Assembly (NCBI GenBank): GCA_964001305.1 | Contig: CAXFAI010000044.1 | Coordinates: 127,653 to 191,652 of the forward strand | DNA length: 64,000 nucleotides | Origin: CAJXMH01 sp964001305 | GTDB taxonomy: Bacteria > Bacteroidota > Bacteroidia > Flavobacteriales_E > Vicingaceae | Reading direction: 5' to 3' | Translations under genes and position numbers: made by a program | Shown: positions 7,377-15,029 of the stretch, piece after piece | How positions within the stretch are numbered: the stretch's first letter is position 1 | Layout: every line of letters starts with the position of its first letter | The notes under the pieces: model-generated | Seen by the model: the letters and a program-made list of their open reading frames with translations, nothing else | Told to the model about the DNA's origin: nothing | Database searches by the model: none

Positions 7377-7450
7377 TGGGCCCTGCTGGGCTCGAACCAG
7401 CGACCACTTGATTATGAGTCAAGTGCTCTAACCAACTGAGCTAAGGGCCC
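7377..7450 (-). tRNA. tRNA with CAU anticodon, probably tRNA-Ile2
   Basis: A 74-nt cloverleaf: acceptor GGGCCCT / AGGGCCC (7 bp), D arm GCTC/GAGC, anticodon arm CTTGA / TCAAG with loop CTCATAA (anticodon CAU), T arm GCTGG / CCAGC with loop TTCGAGC, discriminator A. CCA is not encoded. The acceptor and T arms resemble bacterial tRNA-Ile2, whose CAU wobble base becomes lysidine to read AUA, more than elongator tRNA-Met; automated callers may label it Met. A terminator follows directly. Confidence 0.9.
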
Positions 7451-7481
7451 TTCAAGATTTACTTGAATAGGTCTTTTTTGT

Positions 7482-7535
7482 CCCTTAGCGATGTTGCCTG
7501 TCCGTCCGAAACGAAGTGGAGGCGGAAGCTAAGGG
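7482..7535. repeat. 54-bp inverted-repeat element beside the tRNA
   Basis: CCCTTAGC (7482-7489) and GCTAAGGG (7528-7535) are perfect 8-bp inverted ends around a GC-rich core unlike the A/T-rich flanks. The right end, read as AGCTAAGGGCCC (7527-7538), is an exact direct repeat of the tRNA 5' end at 7439-7450, 88 bp away. Confidence 0.55.
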
Positions 7536-7637
7536 CCCGATTACAATTGCATTGTAATTTGGGAGAACAAGATTACGAAAAAACAAGTGAATTGACACAA
7601 TCTGTGTAAAGAAGAAAATCTCAATTACCTTTATCGC

Positions 7638-8552
7638 ATGCAAACACCGCCTTATTTAACAAAAGGAAGTCACCTTAGAATAATCAGTACAGCGCGAAAA
7701 ATTTCAAAAGAAGAATTGCAGCCCGCCATTGACCGATTAGAGTCTTGGGGCTTAAACCTTAGCTTTGGAAAGAATCTGTTTAGCACGTATAATCAGTTTG
7801 CAGGTACTACCGAACAACGAGTACAAGATTTACAAGATGCTTTGGATGACCCAAATGTTGAAGCCATTTTATGTGCTCGTGGAGGTTATGGAACTGTTCA
7901 ACTGATTGATCAAATTGATTTTTCTGCATTCAAGAAAAATCTAAAATGGCTAGTTGGCTACAGCGATGTAACGGTTTTGCACTGCCACATTAATCAGACA
8001 CAAGAAGTAGAAAGTCTACATGCTACTATGCCGATAAACTTTGCTCCTTTTTCAGAAAAAGATGAAGCGGCAGAAAGCTTGCGTAAAGCTCTTTTTGGAG
8101 AGAAATTAGAATATCAATTTACGGCAGAAGAAGAATCAATCTTAAACTTTACTGAGTTAAATGCACCCATTTTTGGCGGAAATCTTTCTATATTATATAG
8201 CTTGAGTGCTAGTGTTTCTCAATTGAAGAAGGATAACTTTTTCTTGTTTTTTGAAGATTTAGATGAGTACCTCTACCATATTGATCGGATGATGATGAAT
8301 TTAAAACGCTCAGGAATTTTTACAGCTTGTAAAGGAGTTTTAGTTGGGGGTATGTCTGATATGAATGACAATACGATCCCTTATGGAAAATCAGCGAAAG
8401 CAATTATTCAAGAAAATTTAAAAGACTTTGAAATTCCTGTCATTTTTGGTGTTCCAGCTGGTCATATTAAACAGAATTTGGCTTTAATCTTGGGACGAAC
8501 TTTACAATTGAGTCGAGAAGGGAGTAGAATAAAATTGACATTTCATGGCTGA
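7638..8552 (+). CDS. LD-carboxypeptidase (peptidase S66 family)
   Basis: 304 residues, full length for S66 peptidases, which cleave the terminal D-alanine from tetrapeptides during murein recycling (LdcA) or hydrolyse related amide bonds (MccF). The catalytic triad is recognisable: nucleophile Ser109 in GYSD, Glu206 in FFEDLDE, and His276 in PAGHIKQN; the typical ARGGYGT loop is at about 80-86. There is no signal peptide, consistent with the cytoplasmic location of LdcA. The next gene (YraN) overlaps its 3' end by 8 nt. Whether the substrate is tetrapeptide or another compound cannot be told from sequence. Confidence 0.88.
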   Translation: MQTPPYLTKGSHLRIISTARKISKEELQPAIDRLESWGLNLSFGKNLFSTYNQFAGTTEQRVQDLQDALDDPNVEAILCARGGYGTVQLIDQIDFSAFKKNLKWLVGYSDVTVLHCHINQTQEVESLHATMPINFAPFSEKDEAAESLRKALFGEKLEYQFTAEEESILNFTELNAPIFGGNLSILYSLSASVSQLKKDNFFLFFEDLDEYLYHIDRMMMNLKRSGIFTACKGVLVGGMSDMNDNTIPYGKSAKAIIQENLKDFEIPVIFGVPAGHIKQNLALILGRTLQLSREGSRIKLTFHG

Positions 8553-8907
8553 GCATAATGAAATTGGTAAGCTTGGCGAAGAGCAGGCGCAGAAGTTTTT
8601 GTTAGATAAAGGCTACGATATATTGGCCCTTAACTGGAGGTTTAAAAAAGCTGAAATAGACATTATTGCACAGCAAAAAGAGACTTTAGTAATCGTAGAA
8701 GTAAAAACGAGAACATCTATTGATTTTGAAAGACCTCAAGAAGCGGTAACCATAAGTAAACAGCGGCATTTAGTGAGGGCAGCCGATGCTTACATTCAAG
8801 AAAACGAGATTGATTTAGAATGTCGCTTTGATGTAATTTCCGTGCTTATTTTAAACCAAAAAGTAGAAATTGAACATATAGAAGACGCATTTATGCCTCT
8901 TTTATAA
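8545..8907 (+). CDS. YraN / UPF0102 family nuclease-like protein
   Basis: 120 residues, typical family length. The N-terminus NEIGKLGEEQAQKFLLDKGY, then NWRFKKAEIDIIAQ and VIVEVKTRTS are the restriction-endonuclease-like core with the E...D...ExK signature, the K being in VEVKTR. The family is widespread and linked to DNA processing, with no settled function. The start overlaps the previous gene by 8 nt (translational coupling), and its end overlaps the convergent PAP2-like gene by 6 nt. Confidence 0.85.
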   Translation: MAEHNEIGKLGEEQAQKFLLDKGYDILALNWRFKKAEIDIIAQQKETLVIVEVKTRTSIDFERPQEAVTISKQRHLVRAADAYIQENEIDLECRFDVISVLILNQKVEIEHIEDAFMPLL

Positions 8908-9507
8908 TAGGCTGATAAATTGCAGTCCAAGACCTAAACAAAAACCACTGACTAATTCGTTAGGCCGATGAGCTTGTAATGCCAACCTTGCAAATCCAAC
9001 AAAACCTGCAAAGAGAATGAATATGATGAGCAAATTGCTTGTGTCAATGCTAAATTGAATAGCTGAAGTAATTAGTAAACCACAAATTCCCCCTAATCCC
9101 GCTAAATGAGCACTGCTTTTGTAGTTTAAAAAGGTTAACAACATCAAACCAACAATAGTCAAACCAGCGGCTAAAAAAGTGCTTAAGTAAAACGATGGGA
9201 AATTTATTTCAGCCAGCAAGAAGTAAGTGAGTAGATAAAAAAAGGCGGTGATGAAATAAGGAATAGTTCGCTCGCTTACTTGGTGAAGTTGAATACTAGA
9301 AATAATTTTTTTGTACTTCAAATACACATTTATCAATAGTGGAATGGCAATTAGATTTAAAAAGAACAGCCCATAGATGTAATTGAAAAACTGTGATGTG
9401 TATTTGTAATTGAGGTAAATTGGCAAATGAAAAAGTAAAAAAACACTGACCAAAGGGGCAAAAAGAGGGTGCAGTATATAAGAAATAAGCTTAGCGAAAA
9501 ATTTCAT
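8902..9507 (-). CDS. PAP2-like integral membrane protein
   Basis: 201 residues, about six hydrophobic segments. The second half carries traces of the phosphatidic-acid phosphatase type 2 motifs: SAH (about 140) for the SGH motif and ARLALQAHRPNEL (about 180) for SRxxxxxHxxxD; the first motif would be near HQVSERTIPY. The serine-to-alanine and aspartate-to-glutamate changes mean catalytic activity is uncertain. The ATG at 9507 lies 1 nt after the rpoN stop, so the gene is the last of an rpoN transcript. A lipid phosphatase or lipid-carrier recycling role is a guess. Confidence 0.6.
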   Translation of the reverse strand: MKFFAKLISYILHPLFAPLVSVFLLFHLPIYLNYKYTSQFFNYIYGLFFLNLIAIPLLINVYLKYKKIISSIQLHQVSERTIPYFITAFFYLLTYFLLAEINFPSFYLSTFLAAGLTIVGLMLLTFLNYKSSAHLAGLGGICGLLITSAIQFSIDTSNLLIIFILFAGFVGFARLALQAHRPNELVSGFCLGLGLQFISLL

Positions 9508-9508
9508 A

Positions 9509-10954
9509 CTAAAGCTCCTTTCTAAGTCGGGCAACCGGAATGTTTAGCTGCTCTCTGTATTTAGCAATTGTTCTCCGGGCCACATTGTATTTCTTCTCTT
9601 TCAACATCTTAGAAAGCGTCTCATCGGTATGTGGTTTCTTTTTGTTTTCTGCATCAATAATGTCTTGAAGAATTCTTTTGACTTCTCTTGTACTCACTTC
9701 CTCTCCGTCTTCCGTAGAAATGGATTCAGAAAAGAAAGACTTTAGTAAAAAAGTGCCATAAGGAGTAGTGACATATTTACTATTTACCACACGTGAAACT
9801 GTTGAAATATCCATATTGATTCTTTCAGCAATATCTTTTAAAATCATGGGTTTCAACTTAGTTTCATCACCTTCCAAAAAATACTCCTTTTGGTACTCAG
9901 CAATGGCGGTCATGGTGTTGATTAGCGTATTTTGGCGCTGGCGTATGGCATCAATAAACCACTTGGCAGAATCGAGTTTTTGCTTCACAAAAGTCATGGC
10001 TTCTTTTTCAGCCTTGTTGTGCTCTTTTGACTTCTTATAATGGTCAATCATGCCTTTGTACTCATTGCTAACTCGCAACTGAGGAGCATTTCTACCATTT
10101 AGGGTTATTTCAAGTTCACCATCATTAATCAACAAGGTGAAATCTGGAACAACAACTTGTACTGTTTTTCCAGAGGTGTTCATTGAATTTCCCGGCTTGG
10201 GATTTAATTTTAAGATTTCGTCAATTCCATTTTTTAATTCCTCATCTGAAACCTCAAGTCTTTTAATGATTTTAGAATAGTGTTTCTTGGTAAACTCATC
10301 AAAAAAGTCAGCTAAAATATGATTGGCAAGTTCTTGAGCCTCATTAAATGGCTTTTTCTGTTTCAGCTGAATTTGAAGGCATTCTTGCAAATCTCTGGCC
10401 CCAATTCCCGGAGGATCCAATTGCTGGACAACTTTTAAAACTTTCTCAATTTCTTCTTGGGTTGCCATAATATTATGGCGAAAGGCCAAGTCATCTTCTA
10501 TGGAAGTTAAATCTCTTCGTAAGTAGCCAGAATCATCCAAACTGCCAACAATATGTTGGGCAATTTCCTCTTCTTTTTCACTTAAGTTTTGTAAGCTAAT
10601 TTGTTGTTGAACTCTCTCATGAAAAGTAGAACCTCCGCTATAGGGGATGTCCTTTTCATCGTCGTCTTTACCTTTATTTGAGATTTGATATTTGTAATCA
10701 GGCGTATCATCATCGAGGTAATCACTAAAGTCAAACTCCTCTAATTCGTCTTTGCTTTCTTCTTTTTCTTCGTAGGTATCTTCAAAGTCATCTGTTGATT
10801 CTTCTTTACCTTCATCCAATGCAGGATTGCTTTCCAACTCTTCTTTTACCCGTTGTTCTAAAGCAACTGTGGGTAACTGCAATAGCTTCATCAACTGAAT
10901 TTGTTGAGGAGACAGTTTTTGTAATAATTTCTGTTGAAGCGACAGTTTTTGCAT
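9509..10954 (-). CDS. rpoN: RNA polymerase sigma-54 factor RpoN
   Basis: 481 residues. Region I is glutamine- and leucine-rich (QKLSLQQKLLQKLSPQQIQLMKLLQLP), followed by an acidic region II (about 40-100), the core-binding domain, and the DNA-binding part with the RpoN box ARRTIAKYRE at about 459-468. It directs RNA polymerase to -24/-12 promoters and needs an AAA+ activator, none of which is encoded in this window. Full length and intact. A PAP2-like gene follows 1 nt downstream. Confidence 0.96.
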   Translation of the reverse strand: MQKLSLQQKLLQKLSPQQIQLMKLLQLPTVALEQRVKEELESNPALDEGKEESTDDFEDTYEEKEESKDELEEFDFSDYLDDDTPDYKYQISNKGKDDDEKDIPYSGGSTFHERVQQQISLQNLSEKEEEIAQHIVGSLDDSGYLRRDLTSIEDDLAFRHNIMATQEEIEKVLKVVQQLDPPGIGARDLQECLQIQLKQKKPFNEAQELANHILADFFDEFTKKHYSKIIKRLEVSDEELKNGIDEILKLNPKPGNSMNTSGKTVQVVVPDFTLLINDGELEITLNGRNAPQLRVSNEYKGMIDHYKKSKEHNKAEKEAMTFVKQKLDSAKWFIDAIRQRQNTLINTMTAIAEYQKEYFLEGDETKLKPMILKDIAERINMDISTVSRVVNSKYVTTPYGTFLLKSFFSESISTEDGEEVSTREVKRILQDIIDAENKKKPHTDETLSKMLKEKKYNVARRTIAKYREQLNIPVARLRKEL

Positions 10955-11065
10955 AGCGATATAAAGTTAACAAATCGCTGTTAAGCTTGGTTTAAGAAAA
11001 GTTTCTTTTACAAACATTTCTTGCTTTTACAAATTGCTGAAAATCAGGAAAAGAAAACGGGTTTG

Positions 11066-12508
11066 TTAAAACTCAGCATTCTTTGGTGTTCTTGGAAAAG
11101 GAATCACATCTCTTATGTTACCCATTCCCGTTACAAAGAGCATTAATCGTTCAAAGCCTAGTCCAAAACCTGCATGTGGAGCGGTTCCAAATTTGCGTAA
11201 GTCTAAATACCACCACAAGTCTTCTTGTGGAATATTCATTTCTTGCATTCTGTTTTGAAGCTTTTCCAATCGCTCCTCTCTTTGCGAACCTCCTACAATT
11301 TCACCAATCCCAGGGAATAAAATATCCATGGCACGAACCGTCTTCTCATCGTCATTTTGACGCATGTAAAAAGCTTTAATGTCTTTGGGGTAATCAAACA
11401 AAATAACTGGCTTTTTAAAATGCTTTTCTACCAAATAGCGTTCATGCTCAGACTGTAAATCAGCGCCCCAATCTTCAATCAGGTAACTGAATTTTTTCTT
11501 TTTGTTGGGCTTTGAGTTTCTTAGAATTTGAATAGCATCGGTATAGCTTACTCGTTCAAAGTCGTTCTCTAAAACAAACTTCAATTTCTCAATTAAAGCC
11601 ATAGGCGAACGCTCTTCTTGTTTCTTGTTTTTTTCAGAATCAATCAAACGCTTTTCTAAAAAGTCAAGATCATCAGCACAGTTGTCTAAGGCATACTTGA
11701 TTAAATACTTGAGCATGTCTTCACCCAAGTCCATATTTTCGTCTAAGTCTGCAAAGGCAACTTCTGGTTCTATCATCCAAAACTCTGCTAGGTGGCGGCT
11801 TGTATTTGAGTTTTCCGCTCTAAAAGTGGGTCCGAAAGTGTAGACTTTGCCTAAAGCCATGGCTGCCGTTTCTGCCTCCAATTGACCGGATACCGTTAAG
11901 TTGGTTTCCTTGCCAAAAAAGTCACTCTTAAAATCAATTTCACCCTCTTCCGTTTTTGGAATTTGGTTTAAATCAAAGTTGGTCACTTTAAAAGCTTCAC
12001 CAGCACCTTCTGCATCAGAAGCGGTAATAATTGGCGTGTGTATGTTATAAAAGCCACGATCATTAAAAAATTGATGCACGGCAAAAATCATGGCATGACG
12101 AATACGACTAACTGCACCAAAAGTGTTAGTTCTAAAACGTAAATGAGCATTTTCTCTTAAAAACTCTAGCGAATGTTTTTTAGGTTGAATAGGATACTCA
12201 TCTGGATTAGCAGCGCCTAACAACTCTACTTCAGTTGCGTGAATTTCAAACTGTTGACCACTGCCTTGTGATTCCACCAATTTTCCCTTTACAGATAAGC
12301 AAGCCCCGCTGTTAATATTTTCCAAAGTTGATTCATCGAAATTACCATTGTCAACTACTACTTGAATATTGTCCATGCAACTGCCATCATTTAAGGCAAT
12401 GAACGAAACATTTTTGCTTCCTCTTTTGGTTTTTACCCAAGCTTTCACAAGTACTTCTGAATCTGCTATTCCTGCAGTCAACAATTGCTTTATTTCAACT
12501 CTTTTCAT
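11066..12508 (-). CDS. asnS: Asparaginyl-tRNA synthetase
   Basis: 480 residues, class IIb synthetase. An N-terminal OB-fold anticodon-binding domain (VLVKAWVKTKRGSKNVSFIALNDGS) precedes the catalytic domain with motif 2 (FRAENSNTSRHLAEFWMIEPE) and motif 3 (GLGFERLMLFVTGMGNIRDVIPFPRTP). The spacing and the C-terminal FPRTPKNAEF are typical of AsnRS rather than AspRS. It attaches asparagine to tRNA-Asn in the cytoplasm. A consensus-like promoter lies 20-50 nt upstream. Confidence 0.96.
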   Translation of the reverse strand: MKRVEIKQLLTAGIADSEVLVKAWVKTKRGSKNVSFIALNDGSCMDNIQVVVDNGNFDESTLENINSGACLSVKGKLVESQGSGQQFEIHATEVELLGAANPDEYPIQPKKHSLEFLRENAHLRFRTNTFGAVSRIRHAMIFAVHQFFNDRGFYNIHTPIITASDAEGAGEAFKVTNFDLNQIPKTEEGEIDFKSDFFGKETNLTVSGQLEAETAAMALGKVYTFGPTFRAENSNTSRHLAEFWMIEPEVAFADLDENMDLGEDMLKYLIKYALDNCADDLDFLEKRLIDSEKNKKQEERSPMALIEKLKFVLENDFERVSYTDAIQILRNSKPNKKKKFSYLIEDWGADLQSEHERYLVEKHFKKPVILFDYPKDIKAFYMRQNDDEKTVRAMDILFPGIGEIVGGSQREERLEKLQNRMQEMNIPQEDLWWYLDLRKFGTAPHAGFGLGFERLMLFVTGMGNIRDVIPFPRTPKNAEF

Positions 12509-12527
12509 CGTGCTAAATATTAAGGTG

Positions 12528-12558
12528 CAAAAGTGAGGTTTTTAAGGTTGAAGTTCAA
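12528..12558 (-). promoter_or_regulatory. Probable asnS promoter
   Basis: Minus strand: TTG (12556-12558), 20 nt, CACTTTTG (12528-12535), one mismatch from TAnnTTTG. It would give a leader of about 15-20 nt. Confidence 0.45.
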
Positions 12559-12600
12559 TAGAATCCAATCAAATCTAGCATGAATTAAAATTTATACAAC

Positions 12601-14973
12601 CTAGCGGACCAACATCAACGAACCATTATAAAAATTTAGCTCGCCTTTAGAGTCAAAGTAACTCATTACTACATAGTAATTGCCTAAGCTAGCTTTTTTC
12701 CCATTTACATTTCCATCCCAAGGATCTACGGTGATAAAAATTTCTTGTCCCCATCGATTATATATTTTGATGCTTTTTATATTAAAGTTTACTCCTTGAG
12801 GGAAAAAGAAGTCATTGATTCCATCTCCATTTGGTGAAAAAACATTGGGTATAAATATCTCTGTTTCACAATCTTCAAAAATGAGGCTAACTGAGTCATG
12901 GCTGAATCCACAGACATTAGAGGCAAGTAAAGAATAAATTCCTGAACTATCTGCCATTATTTGCGCTAAAGTGTCTCCGGTATTCCATAAATAAGAAGTA
13001 AAAAGTTGAGACTTGCCTATAGTTACAGAAGTTCCGAAACAAAAAATAGAATCAGTTATAAGGGTATTAAATGGTTGTTCAATAATTCTCAATTGAAAAG
13101 TTGCTTTCTTGCTTTCACAACTATTTATAGTTTGGCTAACCAAGAATTCATAATCTCCGGCCTCAAGATTTTGTGGAATTGGAGCAACTATTTTTGCAGA
13201 TTGATCTGTTTCACTTTCATACCAAAGTAAATTCTGGCCTTGTACTTTTAATGAATCTTCATTAAGCATTATCGTATCGCAATAACTAACATTTTGCACT
13301 TGTGGAGGTGGGGGAATAGGATTAAAACTTACCACTATGGTGTCCGAACTTGTATTGCAATAATTGGAAGCTTGTAGCCAATATTTTCCGCTGTTTTTAG
13401 CCCATATGCTAGAGTTGCTTGCTCCGTTATTCCAACGGTATGACCAAGTAGTACTTGGGGTTTGACCAATTTGTAAACTATCCACCCCACAAAGTATTGT
13501 GTCCACACCTAAATTTATTGAAGTTGCTGCTTCAGTTTTAACGCTAAAATTGGCCAAATCACTTTCGCAATTATTAAGGCTTTGTGATACCCAAAATTCT
13601 CTTTCTGCAATTGAGTTATTAAACAAGGTAGGAGGATTGTTTTTAGGATTAGGGTCAGCAAGCGAATCATACCAAAGCAAATTTTGCCCTTGGGCGCTTA
13701 ATTGAACCGTATCATCCAAGCAAAAGCCGGTATCTGCCACTACCGGCGGTGGCGGTTGTGGGTTGAAAGTGACTCGAATAGAGTCTACCAAAGTATCGCA
13801 TAAATAAGCGGCTTCTACTGAGTAAACCCCACTTTGTTTTACCCAAATTGAAGGAGTAGTATTACCGTTACTCCATTTGTAGTGTTCAAAAGCTAAATTG
13901 ACTGTTAGTTGGATGGAGTCTAGGGTCTCGCAAACAGTGGTATCAGACGCTAATTTTAAAGTCAGTAAATCTTTCGGTAGTACTTTAAAAGTATCTACCT
14001 CCAAACCACAGCCATAATTTGCTTGAAGCCAATATGTGCCAAAAGTATCAATTACTAGCGTGTCTGCCGTGGTACTGTCATTCCATAAATAAGTGTTTGC
14101 TCCTTGCCTTGCCCTTAAAACTTGACTAAAAGGTTGATTTGGACAAAAAGTGGTATCAAGTCGTGTATTTCCAATCTGTATATTCTGTACTTCTTCTACG
14201 CTAACAAAATCAATAAAACAACTTGCATTTTCATAGAGGGTGTATGGCCCATTTCTTGCTTTTAATATGCTGCCTAATTTGGTATCTCTATTGCCTTTAA
14301 AGTTTCCAATGGTTAACCACTTTTCTCCTCCTGTTGCTTTTATAATTCCACACACCTGATACCATTTAGTGGTATCATCGAAAAAGCGGTTGGTGTCGTT
14401 TTCAATTTGAGGATTTACATAAAGTACATTGCTGTCTTCACGAATAGGAGTCGGAAAATCTGTAATGCGAATTGCTGAAAGATGCGCCCCAATGGTAGAA
14501 GTGGCGTAGAAGTTAGCATCATTCCCGGGGATGTAAATACTTGGGCTAACATAAAAGGAAACTCGGTAATATTTGTTTTTTTCTAAAGTTTGGCTTAGTT
14601 CTGTTTGCAAATAAGATCTTGAATTTGAAAAGATACTTTGAGGGGGATTGAAACCTTCTGAGTGATGATATAGTCTTAGTAAAGCATATCCACTTCCATC
14701 CTTTGGGATTTGATAATCCCAGTAATTGCGTGGAACCGTACCACACAGAGAATCTGCAATCCCAGATATTCCAAAAGTGGGACTAGACCAATGCCTCAAT
14801 ACTTTGGGGCTTCTAAAGAAACTAGTGCGGTTTGTTGTGGTTATTCCCGTATCTATGGCGCCACAAGCTGAAACGTTCGAATAAAAATCATCAAAGCTTG
14901 GGTCAGGTACGAGGTTTTGACTGCTTAAAGAAAAAATTGAAAATAATAATATGAAAGAAAAACAATGCTTCAT
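12601..14973 (-). CDS. Secreted protein with Ig-like repeats and CHU_C (gliding-type) C-terminal domain
   Basis: 790 residues. Signal peptide 1-19 (MKHCFSFILLFSIFSLSSQ). Residues about 20-260 form a lectin-like beta domain (SFDDFYSN, SGYALLRLY, YRVSFYVSP) seen at the front of many Flavobacteriia surface proteins. Then come several repeats of the type YLWNDSTTADTLVIDTFGTYWLQA and YKWSNGNTTPSIWVKQSGVYSVEA, each ending in a cysteine-bearing stretch. The last 95 residues are a CHU_C domain (IFIPNVFSPNGDGINDFFFP, YNRWGQEIF, WDGNVNGK), a T9SS export signal. Cell-surface or released; the ligand is unknown. It is monocistronic, and the next cargo gene upstream ends in its own terminator. Confidence 0.85.
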   Translation of the reverse strand: MKHCFSFILLFSIFSLSSQNLVPDPSFDDFYSNVSACGAIDTGITTTNRTSFFRSPKVLRHWSSPTFGISGIADSLCGTVPRNYWDYQIPKDGSGYALLRLYHHSEGFNPPQSIFSNSRSYLQTELSQTLEKNKYYRVSFYVSPSIYIPGNDANFYATSTIGAHLSAIRITDFPTPIREDSNVLYVNPQIENDTNRFFDDTTKWYQVCGIIKATGGEKWLTIGNFKGNRDTKLGSILKARNGPYTLYENASCFIDFVSVEEVQNIQIGNTRLDTTFCPNQPFSQVLRARQGANTYLWNDSTTADTLVIDTFGTYWLQANYGCGLEVDTFKVLPKDLLTLKLASDTTVCETLDSIQLTVNLAFEHYKWSNGNTTPSIWVKQSGVYSVEAAYLCDTLVDSIRVTFNPQPPPPVVADTGFCLDDTVQLSAQGQNLLWYDSLADPNPKNNPPTLFNNSIAEREFWVSQSLNNCESDLANFSVKTEAATSINLGVDTILCGVDSLQIGQTPSTTWSYRWNNGASNSSIWAKNSGKYWLQASNYCNTSSDTIVVSFNPIPPPPQVQNVSYCDTIMLNEDSLKVQGQNLLWYESETDQSAKIVAPIPQNLEAGDYEFLVSQTINSCESKKATFQLRIIEQPFNTLITDSIFCFGTSVTIGKSQLFTSYLWNTGDTLAQIMADSSGIYSLLASNVCGFSHDSVSLIFEDCETEIFIPNVFSPNGDGINDFFFPQGVNFNIKSIKIYNRWGQEIFITVDPWDGNVNGKKASLGNYYVVMSYFDSKGELNFYNGSLMLVR

Positions 14974-14981
14974 AAACGTAA

Positions 14982-15006
14982 AAAGGGGCGGCTAATGGCC
15001 GCCCCC
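14982..15006 (-). terminator. Intrinsic terminator of the T9SS cargo gene at 15030-17720
   Basis: GGGGCGGC (14985-14992) pairs with GCCGCCCC (14998-15005) over a 5-nt loop, followed on the minus strand by a T-run. It sits 24 nt past the stop codon. Confidence 0.85.
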
Positions 15007-15029
15007 ATATAACTAAATTGTTAAAAGGC

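Larger units (their letters stand above)
7154..7637. other. Non-coding stretch with tRNA, tRNA relic and palindromic elements
   Basis: No convincing protein gene. From left to right it holds about 65 nt without visible signals, a decayed tRNA copy split by a palindromic insertion (7219-7315), a terminator (7346-7374), the intact tRNA (7377-7450), a small hairpin (TTCAAG at 7451-7456 with CTTGAA at 7462-7467), a 54-bp inverted-repeat element (7482-7535), and the A/T-rich leader of the LD-carboxypeptidase gene. Confidence 0.7.

Noticed and set aside
7377..7538. Attachment site of an integrative element at the tRNA
   Set aside because: No integrase or foreign genes are nearby, and the repeat is only 12 bp at the tRNA 5' end; kept only as a small insertion scar.
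7638..8552. Microcin C immunity protein MccF
   Set aside because: S66 family membership alone does not show it, and no microcin genes are nearby; the general LD-carboxypeptidase call is safer.
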